Shown: positions 9,356-18,420 of the stretch, piece by piece | Layout: every line of letters starts with the position of its first letter | Position numbering within the stretch: position 1 is the stretch's first letter | DNA from: CAZTQN01 sp964615765 | GTDB taxonomy: Bacteria; Planctomycetota; Phycisphaerae; Phycisphaerales; UBA1924 | Assembly (NCBI GenBank): GCA_964615765.1 | Contig: CAZTQN010000001.1 | Coordinates: 62,001 to 126,000 of the forward strand | Direction: 5' to 3' | Length of the DNA: 64,000 nucleotides | Notes under the pieces: generated by a model | Databases searched by the model: none | What the model saw: the letters and a program-made list of their open reading frames with translations, nothing else | What the model was told of the DNA's origin: nothing | Program-made: the position numbers and the translations under genes

Positions 9356-10618
9356 ATGATCGGGTTCGAGCGTGCGATGGTCTGTTCCTCCGACGGCGCG
9401 ACCGCCGCGCCCGCCGCCCCGAGCGCCTTCGAAGACGGCATCGAGCCGTACCTCGCCTACGACGGGCTGTTCCGCCCGATCTCCGACGCGGCGGTCTCCG
9501 GCGAGCCCCTCGACACCGACCCCGACTACCTCGACTTCCGCCGCGAAGCCAAGGGCACGCCCGAACGCACCGAAGTCCTCCCCGCCCCGCCGGACTCTCC
9601 CGGCGCGTTCGTCCGCCGAACCATCCCCGGCGAAGACCCCGACTGGGAACAGGTCCGCAACGGCGCCATCACGCTGCTGGGGCGCAGCCATGACCTGGTC
9701 CTCGCCGGGTGGTACTGCGTCTCGCTGCTGCAGCTCCGCGGGCTGGTCGGCCTGGCCGACGGGCTCGGGGCGCTCCGCTGGATGCTGGAAAACCGGTGGG
9801 ACACGCTGCTGCCCTTGAAGGACGATCGTCCGGGCTGGAGCGAGCCGTGGCACCGGCGCGTCCGCGTGTTCAACGAACTCGGCGTAGCCGTGGGCACCAA
9901 GGACGAGCACAACTACCAGCTTGCGCGGCGTCTGCGCCGGTCGCCGCTGGTCAAGTCGCGCAACGCCGGCACGTACTCGCTGGAATCCATCATGGTCGCC
10001 AGCGGGAAGATCAAGCCCGCGCCCGGCGAAGACGCCGTCGACCAGCGCACCATCGACGCGGCGTGGATCGACGCCGACCCGGGCGAGCTCGCCGCCACCG
10101 CCCAGGCGATCGACGCGGCGTTGAAGCGCATCACCGACATCGAGCAGATCTTCGTCCGCCTGGGCAACGCCGGGCCGGAACAGTTGCCGCGACTTCAGCC
10201 CGTGGTGACCATCCTGACCGACGCCCGCAAGCACGTGCGGGAATGGCTGGGCCGGCGCGGCGCCACCGCGGACGCCGGCGCCACGTCCGAACCCAGCGGG
10301 AACCAGCCCGCCGCCGGCGCGGTTGCCGCCGGATCCGCCCCTTCCGGCGGCGGCTCCGGCTCGCCGTCGGTCGTCGTGCAGATCCCAAAGATGGCCCGCA
10401 ACGCCAACGAAGTGCGCGACTTCATCGACGCGGCCCGAATGTACTACGAACAGGACGACGAGCGCCGATCGAGCCCGGTCCCGCTGATCCTGCGGCTGGC
10501 CAAGGGTCTGATGGGTCGCCCGTATACCGAGCACTACCGCCTGCTCAAGGGGGGCGCGATCGAGACCATCGAAGAATGGGTGCAGCGACTGGAAAAACCG
10601 GAGGGATCGTCGGATTGA
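9356..10618 (+). CDS. tssA: Type VI secretion protein TssA (ImpA family)
   Basis: A 420-residue protein. The N-terminal half has the ImpA-type region of TssA proteins (GRSHDLVLAGWYCVSLLQ, then a conserved Trp/Leu-rich stretch to RVRVFNELG), known in the family to organise baseplate docking and sheath polymerisation in the cytoplasm. A Gly/Pro/Ala/Ser linker at about residues 305-340 precedes a short C-terminal segment containing EVRDFIDAARMYYEQ, a common TssA ending. ATG 9356 is preferred over GTG 9314 because GGAGAG lies just upstream. It is the first gene of the T6SS cluster and is followed after 288 bases by tssB. Confidence 0.85.
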   Translation: MIGFERAMVCSSDGATAAPAAPSAFEDGIEPYLAYDGLFRPISDAAVSGEPLDTDPDYLDFRREAKGTPERTEVLPAPPDSPGAFVRRTIPGEDPDWEQVRNGAITLLGRSHDLVLAGWYCVSLLQLRGLVGLADGLGALRWMLENRWDTLLPLKDDRPGWSEPWHRRVRVFNELGVAVGTKDEHNYQLARRLRRSPLVKSRNAGTYSLESIMVASGKIKPAPGEDAVDQRTIDAAWIDADPGELAATAQAIDAALKRITDIEQIFVRLGNAGPEQLPRLQPVVTILTDARKHVREWLGRRGATADAGATSEPSGNQPAAGAVAAGSAPSGGGSGSPSVVVQIPKMARNANEVRDFIDAARMYYEQDDERRSSPVPLILRLAKGLMGRPYTEHYRLLKGGAIETIEEWVQRLEKPEGSSD

Positions 10619-10768
10619 CGCGATTGCCTGATGCCCGCAGTTCCGGTTGGCGGATGGACCCGGACGATACAGTGTTCCGGGAGGCCGGACGGGGCATCAC
10701 ACGGACCGCCCGCCCGGTTCGTCGAAACATCCGAGCGCTGCACAACCCGCCGCCACCACAGGCATAAA

Positions 10769-10873
10769 CGACTCAGCCTCAAACGACCCAGCCTCAACCG
10801 ACTCAGCCTTAACCGACCCAGCCTTAACCGACCCAGCCTTAACCGACTCAGCCTCAAGCGACCCAGCCCGAAC
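10769..10873 (+). repeat. Seven 15-bp tandem repeats between tssA and tssB
   Basis: Seven consecutive units of the form CGACCCAGCCTTAAC or CGACTCAGCCTCAAA, differing mainly at unit positions 5, 11 and 15, followed by a decayed eighth unit. They lie immediately before the tssB ribosome-binding site (GAGGTAAAGGAA). The array is open in two frames: one would give RLSLK/RPSLN pentapeptides in frame with tssB, the other LTDPA-like pentapeptides. It most likely lies in the 5' leader, but a longer tssB product cannot be ruled out. Confidence 0.85.
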
Positions 10874-10906
10874 CCACCCAGCTCAACCGAGGTAAAGGAA
10901 AGCACC

Positions 10907-11416
10907 ATGGCCCGAGCCAGTTCCAACCGAGACATCGCCAAGAGCGGCAACCGAAAGCCGCGCGTGCACATCGAGTACAAGACGTACACCGGCGGCGCGA
11001 TGAAGCTCGTCAGCCTGCCGTTCGTCATGGGCGTCATGGCGGACCTGTCCGGGCGCAACCGCCCGGACAAGCTGCTGAAGGACCGCCGCTTCGTCGACTT
11101 CGACGCCAAGAGCCTCGACTCCAAGATGAAGGAAATGCGCCCCCGCGCGTCCTTCAGCGTCGACAACAAGCTCGACGGGCAGGGCGGGGTGCTCAACGTC
11201 GACCTCACCTTCGAGAGCATGAAGGACTTCACGCCCGAGGGCATCGCCCGCAAGATCGAGCCGCTCCGCGTGCTCCTGCAGCAGCGCGAACGCCTGCAGG
11301 CCCTGGAAACCAATCTCGACGGCAAGGACACCCGTGAGCTCGAGAGCCTGCTCAACAACCCGCAGGTCTTGAAAGCTCTTTCCGAGTTCAAGGGCGGCGC
11401 CAAGGAAGGGAACTAA
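10907..11416 (+). CDS. tssB: Type VI sheath small subunit TssB (VipA)
   Basis: A 169-residue protein of normal TssB length. It shows family features: the early PRVHIEYK segment, LPFVMGVMADLSG, FVDFDAKSLDSKM and a helical C-terminus with RVLLQQRERLQALE and ending FKGG. TssB and TssC form the contractile cytoplasmic sheath around the Hcp tube. ATG 10907 is preferred over upstream in-frame starts because of the strong Shine-Dalgarno sequence (AGGTAAAGGAA) and because homologues begin near here. tssC follows after only three bases, so the two are surely co-translated. Confidence 0.93.
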   Translation: MARASSNRDIAKSGNRKPRVHIEYKTYTGGAMKLVSLPFVMGVMADLSGRNRPDKLLKDRRFVDFDAKSLDSKMKEMRPRASFSVDNKLDGQGGVLNVDLTFESMKDFTPEGIARKIEPLRVLLQQRERLQALETNLDGKDTRELESLLNNPQVLKALSEFKGGAKEGN

Positions 11417-11419
11417 CCC

Positions 11420-12934
11420 ATGACGCAGGCACAATCACAGAGTTCCTTCAGCGACTTTCTCACGCCCTCCGGCCCGTCCCTCATGGACGTCCTGAGCAAG
11501 ACGGTCAAGACCAAGGACCCGGAACGGATCAACGAGACCCAGGCCGGCGTCGACACGCTGATCACGCTGCTGCTGGGCGACGCGTTCAAGCCGGACCCGA
11601 AGAACTTCCGCAAGTCCATCAAGGCAGCGATGGCCGCGATCGACGCCCGCCTGACCGCGCAGATCAACGAGATCCTGCACAACCCGGAGTTCCAGCAGCT
11701 CGAGTCCGCCTGGCGCGGGCTCCACTATCTCTGCAACAACACCGCCACCGACGAAACGCTCAAGATCCGCGTGCTCAACGTCTCCAAGCAGGAGCTGTAC
11801 GACAGCCTCGAGGCCAAGAGCGGCGCGCAGTGGGACAAGAGCGACCTCTACAACAAGCTCCACCGCGATGAGTTCAGCCAGCCCGGGGGCGAGCCCTTCG
11901 GCGCCCTCATCGGGGACTTCTACTTCGACCACTCGCACCAGGACGTGCAGATGCTCGGCTGGGTCGCCGCGGTGTGCGCCTCGTGCCACTGCCCGTTCAT
12001 CTCCGCCGCCGCCCCGGGCCTCATGGGCCTGGATTCCTGGGAGCAGCTCCAGGACCCCGAGAACATCTCGGAGCAGGTCCGCACCAAGCGGCACGCCGCG
12101 TGGAACGACCTCCGCAAGGCCGAGGACGCCCGCTTCCTGGCGATGACGCTCCCCCGGTTCATGGCCCGCATGCCCTACGGCGAGAGCGGGCAGAAGGTCA
12201 GCGCCTTCGCCTTCGAAGAAGACACCGCCGGCGCCGATCACAACCGCTTCGTCTGGGCCAACGCCGCCTACGCCATGGGCACCAACATCACCCGCGCCTT
12301 CCGCGAGTCGGGCTGGTGCGTGCAGATCCGCGGGAAGGAGTCCGGCGGTGAAGTCGCCCAGCTCCCCATGCACGCCTTCGAAACCTCCGACGGCGACGTC
12401 GACGTCAAGTGCCCCACCGAGGTCGCCATCGACCAGCGCCGTGAGGCCGAGCTCTCCAACAACGGGCTCATGCCGCTGGTGTGGTGGAAGGGCGAGCCCA
12501 ACGCCGCGTTCGTCGGCGGGCAGACGCTCCGCCAGGCCGAGCAGTGGTCCACCTCGGAAGCTAACGCCAACGAGCGTCTCGGCACCCGCCTGCCCTACAT
12601 CTTCGCCAGCTCCCGCTTCGCGCACTTCCTCAAGAAGATGTGCTACGACAAGGTGGGCATGGTCAAGGGCGAGGGCGAAGACTGGTCCAGCGCCGACGGC
12701 GTCCGCAAGACGCTGCAGAAGTGGATCAACGTCTACGTCTCCTCCAACCCCGCAGAGGAAAGCGCCGAAGGTCTCGCCAAGCGTCCCCTGGCGGCGGCCG
12801 AGGTCGTCGTCAACGAGGACCCCGACAACCCCGGCGCCTACGACGCGCAGTTCTTCATCCGCCCGCACTTCCAGCTCGAGGAAATCAACGTCGCGATGAG
12901 CCTGGTCGCCAAGCTGCCCACCGGCAAGAGCTGA
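11420..12934 (+). CDS. tssC: Type VI sheath large subunit TssC (VipB)
   Basis: A 504-residue protein of typical TssC length. Recognisable motifs include ESAWRGLHYLCNNT, GEPFGALIGDFYFDH, LPRFMARMPYG, FVWANAAYAMGTNITRAF and a C-terminal RPHFQLEEINVAMSLVAKLP. Together with TssB it builds the sheath whose contraction drives the Hcp tube outward. It lies three bases after tssB. The next gene in line, hcp, is 456 bases away, so hcp probably has additional independent transcription. Confidence 0.95.
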   Translation: MTQAQSQSSFSDFLTPSGPSLMDVLSKTVKTKDPERINETQAGVDTLITLLLGDAFKPDPKNFRKSIKAAMAAIDARLTAQINEILHNPEFQQLESAWRGLHYLCNNTATDETLKIRVLNVSKQELYDSLEAKSGAQWDKSDLYNKLHRDEFSQPGGEPFGALIGDFYFDHSHQDVQMLGWVAAVCASCHCPFISAAAPGLMGLDSWEQLQDPENISEQVRTKRHAAWNDLRKAEDARFLAMTLPRFMARMPYGESGQKVSAFAFEEDTAGADHNRFVWANAAYAMGTNITRAFRESGWCVQIRGKESGGEVAQLPMHAFETSDGDVDVKCPTEVAIDQRREAELSNNGLMPLVWWKGEPNAAFVGGQTLRQAEQWSTSEANANERLGTRLPYIFASSRFAHFLKKMCYDKVGMVKGEGEDWSSADGVRKTLQKWINVYVSSNPAEESAEGLAKRPLAAAEVVVNEDPDNPGAYDAQFFIRPHFQLEEINVAMSLVAKLPTGKS

Positions 12935-13390
12935 GCGGGCACGGGCCAAGAGGGGCCGACCACGCACCGCCGCCGGGCTCGCCGGGCGCCGCTTTCCGCG
13001 GCCCCCGCGGGCCCGTTTCGCGCTTCCCGCCCGCCTCACCTCCAAACCCGCCGCCGCAGCGGTGGGGGTGGGGGGAGTGGGGGAGTGGGGGAGTAGGGGG
13101 GCGGTCGAGGTCGGCGGAGCGCCGGCCCTTCCCCGCGGCCCGTGCCGCCCGCGGGGCACGAAACAGGAATTTTCAGCCGGCCCGCCCGGAGCGCGCAACA
13201 CGGCACCGGCTGACAACGATCACACCATGTGCTGCGGGTCATGACAGACCCGCGGCCGAAAGACGGATGACCTGGGGGAAGGGAAGGCAGAACACACACC
13301 GACGATCGACCCTCATCACTCGCTCCGGACCGCGTGGCCCGGACGAACCCGAAGGAACGGTCGAACGCGTCACGACTCGGGAGCACGACC
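12935..13390 (+). other. Long spacer between tssC and hcp with a G-rich block and a hairpin
   Basis: No gene is supported in these 456 bases. The + strand has a G-rich block at 13061-13103 made of repeated GGGGGAGT-like units, able to form a G-quadruplex. A 7-bp-stem hairpin, GCGGGTC/GACCCGC, lies at 13234-13253 without a T-run. The spacer likely holds the hcp promoter, but no clear -35/-10 or sigma-54 site was found. Confidence 0.5.
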
Positions 13391-13882
13391 ATGGCTGAGA
13401 TGTACCTGAAACTCAACGGGATCGACGGGGACTCCACCGCGAAGGGTTACGAGAAGCAGATCGAACTGAGCACCTACTCCTTCAGCGTCTCCCAGGCCAG
13501 CAACGCCCCTCACACCTCCGCCGGCAGCCACGCCGACAACCGCGCAACCTTCTCCGACTTCAACTTCGGCAAGCTGCTCGACGTCGCCTCCCCGACCCTG
13601 TTCCAGTACTGCGCCACCGGCAAGGTCATCCCGGACGCGACGCTCACCCTCTGCCGCCCCAACGAGAAGCAGACCGTCTACCAGGTCATCAAGTTCAAGA
13701 AGCTGATCGTCTCCAGCTACGCCCCGGGCGGCAGCGCCGGCATGGGCACGCCGACCGAGAGCATCTCCCTCCGCTTCAGCGAGATGACCATGCAGTACAC
13801 CCAGATCAAGGACGACGGCAGCGAAGGCGCCAAGCCCACGGGCGGCTGGAACCTCGCGACCAACGAGAAGGCCTCGTTCTGA
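13391..13882 (+). CDS. hcp: Hcp, type VI tube protein (TssD)
   Basis: A 163-residue protein matching Hcp1-like proteins: MAEMYLKLNGIDGDS at the start, QIELSTYSFSVSQ, then SFRFSEM-type strands (ESISLRFSEMTMQYT) near the C-terminus. Hcp hexamers stack into the tube that carries effectors and is ejected. ATG 13391 is used because the protein then begins like homologues; an in-frame GTG at 13334 would add a non-conserved extension. A strong terminator follows, suggesting hcp can be transcribed as a separate, abundant message, as in other systems. Confidence 0.93.
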   Translation: MAEMYLKLNGIDGDSTAKGYEKQIELSTYSFSVSQASNAPHTSAGSHADNRATFSDFNFGKLLDVASPTLFQYCATGKVIPDATLTLCRPNEKQTVYQVIKFKKLIVSSYAPGGSAGMGTPTESISLRFSEMTMQYTQIKDDGSEGAKPTGGWNLATNEKASF

Positions 13883-13905
13883 TCCACACGCCCTAATCGG
13901 TCAGC

Positions 13906-13945
13906 CGGGCGAGCGTCGATCTCCGACGCTCGCCCGTCTTGTGTT
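13906..13945 (+). terminator. Rho-independent terminator after hcp
   Basis: A perfect 13-bp stem, CGGGCGAGCGTCG at 13906-13918 pairing with 13924-13936 across a 5-base loop, is followed by TCTTGTGTT. It starts 24 bases after the hcp stop and separates hcp from the tagJ-tssEFG block. Confidence 0.8.
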
Positions 13946-14023
13946 GAAAGATCGTCGGATCGGGTATGCTGGCCCCGAACCCGGGGCCGGCGTCCCGGGC
14001 CATCTTCAGCGAAAGCGCCCCGC

Positions 14024-14827
14024 ATGCTCACGGACGTGGACGATCTGCTCGAACAGGGACGCTTCGACGACGCCGTCGCCGCCCTCGAAGCCCGCATCCG
14101 CTCCGAACCCACCAACGTCCGCCTGCGCGAGCATCTGTTCCAGACGCTCAGCCTCGTCGGGCAGTGGTCCCGCGCTGGGCAGCTGCTCGGCTCCATCGGC
14201 ACGCTCAACCCCAAGATGGTCCCCACCACGCTCGCCTACCGCGGGCTGGTCGAGGCCGAACTCATCCGCCGCGAGGTCTTCGCCGGACGCACCACCCCCA
14301 TGGTCATCGGCGAGCCCGAGCCGTGGATGGCCGAGTGGATCCAGAGCGTCGGTCTCGCGGCCCGCGGCAACGCCGCCGCCGCCGCCGAACTCCGCGACCG
14401 CGCGCTCGACGCCTCCCCGCCCACGCCCTTCCAGCGCGCCGGCGAGAACTTCGACGCCTTCCTCGACGCCGACACACGCCTTGGCCCGATGCTCGAGATC
14501 GTCCTCGACGGCAAGTACTCCTGGCTCCCCATCTGCCGCGTCCGCTCCCTCGACGTCCCCGCCCCCGAAACCCTCGCCGACCTGGTCTGGGCCCCCGTCA
14601 GCCTCACGCTCATCACCGGCGGGGCCGTCAACGGGTACATCCCCGTCCGCTACCCCGGCACCGAGACCTCCGGCGAGCGCGACCTGGTCATGTCGCGGAC
14701 CACGCAGTTCGATGAAGGTTCCGACGGGGAGCACCGCGGCTTGGGCCAGCGCGTCTTCCTCACCGGCCGCGATGAGATCGCCCTCCTCGAAGCCGGCCAG
14801 ATGACCTTCGCGGAGGACGCCGGTTGA
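14024..14827 (+). CDS. tagJ: TagJ/ImpE-family T6SS accessory protein
   Basis: A 267-residue protein beginning with TPR-like helices (LLEQGRFDDAVAALEARIRSEP, split here by position 1-30), as in the ImpE/SciE/TagJ family, and a C-terminal domain with GKYSWLPICRVRSLDV and DLVWAPVSLTL. TagJ proteins bind TssB and assist ClpV-dependent sheath turnover in the cytoplasm (family knowledge). ATG 14024 opens the gene; its last four bases overlap the tssE start. Presence of tagJ together with an N-terminally complete ClpV fits T6SS types that use this accessory factor. Confidence 0.85.
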   Translation: MLTDVDDLLEQGRFDDAVAALEARIRSEPTNVRLREHLFQTLSLVGQWSRAGQLLGSIGTLNPKMVPTTLAYRGLVEAELIRREVFAGRTTPMVIGEPEPWMAEWIQSVGLAARGNAAAAAELRDRALDASPPTPFQRAGENFDAFLDADTRLGPMLEIVLDGKYSWLPICRVRSLDVPAPETLADLVWAPVSLTLITGGAVNGYIPVRYPGTETSGERDLVMSRTTQFDEGSDGEHRGLGQRVFLTGRDEIALLEAGQMTFAEDAG

Positions 14828-15357
14828 GAACCATCCCGATCGAGCAGCTCCAGCCCTCGCTGCTGGACCGCCTGGTCAGCGACGACCCCCGCGGCGTGGA
14901 CAGCCCCGAGGACCGCTCCTGGTCCAGCACGCGCCTCGCCGCCGCGCTGCTCCGAGACCTCGAACTTCTCCTCAACACCTCCCGCCCGCGCGAGCGTGAA
15001 CGTATGGCCTCGTTCCCACACGCCGCCGGCTCGATCGTCAACTACGGCCTTCCCGCCCTCGCCGGCACCTTTGCCGTCACTCGAAACCCCGACTACCTCG
15101 CCGAGGTCATCCGCGAAGCCATCGAACGCTTCGAGCCCCGCATCATCCCCGAGTCCCTCGTCGTCCGGGCCATCGCCCGCGAGAGCGAAGACTCGGGCGA
15201 CGACTCCGGCGGCTCGGGCTCCTCCGGCCCCGAGAGCCTGATGTTCGAGGTCGAGTGCGAGTTCTGCCCGCTGCCCACGCCGCACGCGATGTTCGTCCGC
15301 GCCGTCTTCGACCCCGACTCCGGGGCCATCCAGCTGAGGGGCGTCCGCGATGGATGA
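14824..15357 (+). CDS. tssE: TssE, gp25-like baseplate protein
   Basis: A 177-residue protein with a gp25-type core: RDLELLLNTSRPR near residue 42, then SIVNYGLPALAG and a helix AEVIREAIERFEPRI, typical of TssE, a baseplate wedge component. It starts with TTG at 14824 within the tagJ stop (TTGA), implying translational coupling. A Ser/Gly/Asp-rich insert (about residues 120-137) interrupts the C-terminal sheet. The gene overlaps tssF by eight bases. Confidence 0.88.
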   Translation: MRTIPIEQLQPSLLDRLVSDDPRGVDSPEDRSWSSTRLAAALLRDLELLLNTSRPRERERMASFPHAAGSIVNYGLPALAGTFAVTRNPDYLAEVIREAIERFEPRIIPESLVVRAIARESEDSGDDSGGSGSSGPESLMFEVECEFCPLPTPHAMFVRAVFDPDSGAIQLRGVRDG

Positions 15358-17308
15358 TCGGATGCTTGATCTGTACGAGCGCGAGCTCGCGCACCTGCAC
15401 TCCAGCGCGATGGAGTTCGCGCGCGAGTTCCCCCGCATCGCCGGGCGACTCTCCCTCTCCACCGGCGAGTTTCCCTGCGCCGACCCGTACGTCGAACGCC
15501 TCCTCGAAGGCTTCGCGTACATGTCCGCCCGCGTGCAGCTCAAGCTCGAAGCGGAGTTTCCCCGCTTCACGCAGACGCTCCTCGAGATCGTCTCCCCGCA
15601 CCTCACCGCCCCCGTCCCGTCCATGACGGTCGTGCAGTGCGCCCCGCAGAAGCAGAACCCCGAGCTCGCCGCCGGCGGCTTCCTCCTCCCACGCGGCACG
15701 CGTCTGATGTCCACCGCCCTGGGCCGCTCGCGTACGCGCTGCGAGTTCCGCACCGCACACGACGTCCGCCTGTGGCCCTTCGAGCTCGCCTCGGCCCGTT
15801 ACCTCACCAAGGAGATCGGCACGCTCGGGCTCGAGCCCCCGCCGGGCACGCCCGCCGCGCCCGCCGCGCTGGTCCTGCGTTTCCGCATGACGGCCCCGAT
15901 CGACGCGTCCAAGATCAAGGGCCTGGACGAACTCGACCTTTTCTTCCGCGGGCCCCTGGGCGCCCGCCTGCACGAGCAGGTCCTCAGCCGCACCGTCGCC
16001 GTCTGCGTCCGCCCCGTCGCCGACGCCGGCCCGGGCACCGCGCGCTGGGTCGAGCCCGTCCGTCTCGGCGCCCACGGGTTCACGGCGGACGAAGCCCTGC
16101 TCCCCATCGACGCCCGCACCTTCCAGGGCTACCGCCTCTTGCAGGAGTACTTCGCCCTGCCCGAGCGCTTCCTCTTCGCGCGCGTCGCCGGCCTCTCGGG
16201 CGTGATGCCCGCGATCTCCGGCAGCACGTTCGAGGTCGTGCTGCTGCTCTCGCGCGAAGACCCATCGCTCGAGAACCGTGTGAGCGAAGAGAGCGTGCTG
16301 CTCTACTGCACGCCCGCGGTCAACCTCTTCGAAGCCTCCGCGGACCGCATCCCCGTCACCGACCGCACCAGCGAGTATCAGGTGATGGTCAGCCGCACGC
16401 GCCCGCTGGATTTCGAGGTCTACTCCGTCCGCTCCGTCGTCGGGCATTCCGAGGGGGCCGAGCCTGATCGGCACTTCGTCCCCTTCTACCGCGCCGGCGG
16501 GTTCGAAGCGGCCGAGGGCAAGTCCCGCTACTTCGCCACCCACCGCGTGCCGCGCCGCCTGACGCTCGACGAAGTCCGCGCCGGCTCGCCGCGCCGCAGT
16601 TACACCGGCAGCGAGGTCTACCTCTCGCTGGTCGATTCCAGCGGCGCTTCGCGCGAGTCCGGCGTCGCTGAACTCTCCGTCGAAGTCCTCGCGACCAACC
16701 GCGACCTCCCGCTCGAAGTCGCGCCCGGGGTCGAAGTCACCGGCTCGGCGTCCGTCGGCGCCGCGACCGACGGCGCCGAACCCCGCCGCACCGCCGGCCA
16801 GGGCTCGCACTTCGAACTGGAAGTCAACGCGCCGACGGCGTCCATCCGCTGCGTCGTCCGCCCGACGCCGCCCCGCGCCTCCCGGGCCGAGGGCGACACC
16901 GCCTGGCGCATGATCAACCAGCAGAGCCTCAACTACCTCTCCCTCAGCGACACCGACCCGATCTCCGGCGCCGTCGCCATGCGCGACCTGCTCCGCCTCT
17001 ACGCCGACCACAACCACCCCGCGCACGTCGAACAAGTCAGCGGCGTCAAGTCCGTCCGGGCCGAGCCCGTTGTCCGTGGCGTCGCCGGCGGGGGCGTCAT
17101 GTCCTTCGTCCGCGGGCTCGGCGTCACGCTCACCCTCGACGACCGCGCCTTCGTCGGCATCGGGCCCTACGTCCTGGGCTGCGTCCTCGAGCAGTTCCTC
17201 GCCCGATACGTCACCGTCAACGCGTTCACCCAGACCGTCCTCGAAACCCTCGACCGTGGAGAGATCGCCCGATGGGAGCCGCGGCTCGGCCAACGCCCGA
17301 TGATCTGA
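15350..17308 (+). CDS. tssF: TssF, baseplate protein (VasA/ImpG family)
   Basis: A 652-residue protein. The beginning, LYERELAHLHSSAMEFA then FPRIAGRL and DPYVERLLEGFAY, is the characteristic TssF N-terminus, and PHLTAPVPSM follows near residue 85. The C-terminus contains FVRGLGVTLTLDD and an LEQFLARYVTVNAFTQ ending common in the family. TssF, with TssE, TssG and TssK, forms the baseplate wedges. The gene overlaps tssE by eight bases and tssG by 37 bases, so the three are tightly coupled. Confidence 0.92.
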   Translation: MDDRMLDLYERELAHLHSSAMEFAREFPRIAGRLSLSTGEFPCADPYVERLLEGFAYMSARVQLKLEAEFPRFTQTLLEIVSPHLTAPVPSMTVVQCAPQKQNPELAAGGFLLPRGTRLMSTALGRSRTRCEFRTAHDVRLWPFELASARYLTKEIGTLGLEPPPGTPAAPAALVLRFRMTAPIDASKIKGLDELDLFFRGPLGARLHEQVLSRTVAVCVRPVADAGPGTARWVEPVRLGAHGFTADEALLPIDARTFQGYRLLQEYFALPERFLFARVAGLSGVMPAISGSTFEVVLLLSREDPSLENRVSEESVLLYCTPAVNLFEASADRIPVTDRTSEYQVMVSRTRPLDFEVYSVRSVVGHSEGAEPDRHFVPFYRAGGFEAAEGKSRYFATHRVPRRLTLDEVRAGSPRRSYTGSEVYLSLVDSSGASRESGVAELSVEVLATNRDLPLEVAPGVEVTGSASVGAATDGAEPRRTAGQGSHFELEVNAPTASIRCVVRPTPPRASRAEGDTAWRMINQQSLNYLSLSDTDPISGAVAMRDLLRLYADHNHPAHVEQVSGVKSVRAEPVVRGVAGGGVMSFVRGLGVTLTLDDRAFVGIGPYVLGCVLEQFLARYVTVNAFTQTVLETLDRGEIARWEPRLGQRPMI

Positions 17309-18363
17309 TCGCGCAGATCGCCGATCCGCGTGGCGGCTGGGACTTCTTCCACGCCGTCCGCGCGATCCAACGCGCGCACGAAGACCATCCGCCTATCGGC
17401 ACCTCCGGCCTGGTCCGCGACGACCCCGTCCGCCTCAACCAGAAGCCCTCCCTCGCCTTCCCCGCCACCAGCTTCGCCGGCCTGGGCCCGCCCGCGGGCG
17501 GTCCGAACGACGCCGGCGCTCGCCGCGTCTTCCTGCACTGCTTCGGCGTGCTCGCCCCCGCGGGCCCGTTCCCGACGCACCTCACCCGCTTCATCCGCAG
17601 CCGCGAGGTCTCCGGCAACGACCCCGCCGCCGCCCGCTTCATCGACCTCTTCCATCACCGCATGGCCTGCCTGTTCTACCGCGCCTGGCAGGTCTGCAAC
17701 ATCGCCGCCAGCCAGGATCGCCCGCGCTCCAGCCGCTTCAGCGATCACATCGGCGCGCTCTGCGGCTACGGCACCACCGCGCTCCGCCACCGCGTCGACG
17801 ATTCCGGCGTTCGCGGGCGCTCCCGCTCCGCCGCCGCCACGACCCCGCGCGACGCCGTCGACCCCGACTCCAAACTCCACTTCGCCGCCCACCTCGCCTC
17901 CCCGACGCGCCACCCCGAAGGCCTCCGCGCGATCCTGTCCGCGTGCCTCGGCACCACCGTCACCGTCCGCGAGTTCCTGGGCCGCTGGATCAGCGTCCCC
18001 GACGCATCGCGCACGCGCCTCGGCTCCGCCGGCGCCGGCGTGCTCGGCTCGACGGCACTCGCCGGCTCGCACGTGTTCGACTGCCAATCCGCCTTCCGCC
18101 TCGTCCTCGGGCCCATGCCCCTGCCGCTCTACCGCCAACTCCTCCCCGGCGCGCCCGGGCACGACTACGTCCGCGACTGGATCCGAACCTATCTGGGCAA
18201 CCAGCTCGACGTGCAGATCCAGCTCGTCGTCGCCGCCGACAACGTTCCCATGACCCGCCTGGGCGGCGAAGGCGGCGGGGCCCAGCTCGGCATGACGAGT
18301 TGGCTCCTCAGTTCCGAAAGCCGCGACGACCGCGGCGACCTCACCGTCATGCATCAGGTCTAA
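17272..18363 (+). CDS. tssG: TssG, baseplate protein (VasB/ImpH family)
   Basis: A 363-residue protein. WDFFHAVRAIQRAHEDHPPIG near residue 23 (the positively placed F-F-H-A-V-R core) and PSLAFPATSFAGL are typical of TssG, as is the later FRLVLGPMPLPLYRQLLPG. TssG is a structural partner of TssF in the cytoplasmic baseplate. ATG 17272 has GGAGAG upstream and lies inside the end of tssF. The next gene, clpV, starts 57 bases downstream with its own GGAG. Confidence 0.9.
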   Translation: MGAAARPTPDDLIAQIADPRGGWDFFHAVRAIQRAHEDHPPIGTSGLVRDDPVRLNQKPSLAFPATSFAGLGPPAGGPNDAGARRVFLHCFGVLAPAGPFPTHLTRFIRSREVSGNDPAAARFIDLFHHRMACLFYRAWQVCNIAASQDRPRSSRFSDHIGALCGYGTTALRHRVDDSGVRGRSRSAAATTPRDAVDPDSKLHFAAHLASPTRHPEGLRAILSACLGTTVTVREFLGRWISVPDASRTRLGSAGAGVLGSTALAGSHVFDCQSAFRLVLGPMPLPLYRQLLPGAPGHDYVRDWIRTYLGNQLDVQIQLVVAADNVPMTRLGGEGGGAQLGMTSWLLSSESRDDRGDLTVMHQV

Positions 18364-18420
18364 CCGTCCCCCGCGCCCCTTCCACCCCTCCCCGACCGAC
18401 CCGTCTGTTCTGGAGATCTC

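Noticed and set aside
10631..10906. Extended TssB with 92 extra N-terminal residues
   Set aside because: The extension is encoded by tandem repeats and tssA-end sequence; ATG 10907 has a strong ribosome-binding site and fits homologue length.
13334..13390. Hcp start at GTG 13334
   Set aside because: Adds 19 non-conserved residues; Hcp proteins begin right at MAEMYLKL.
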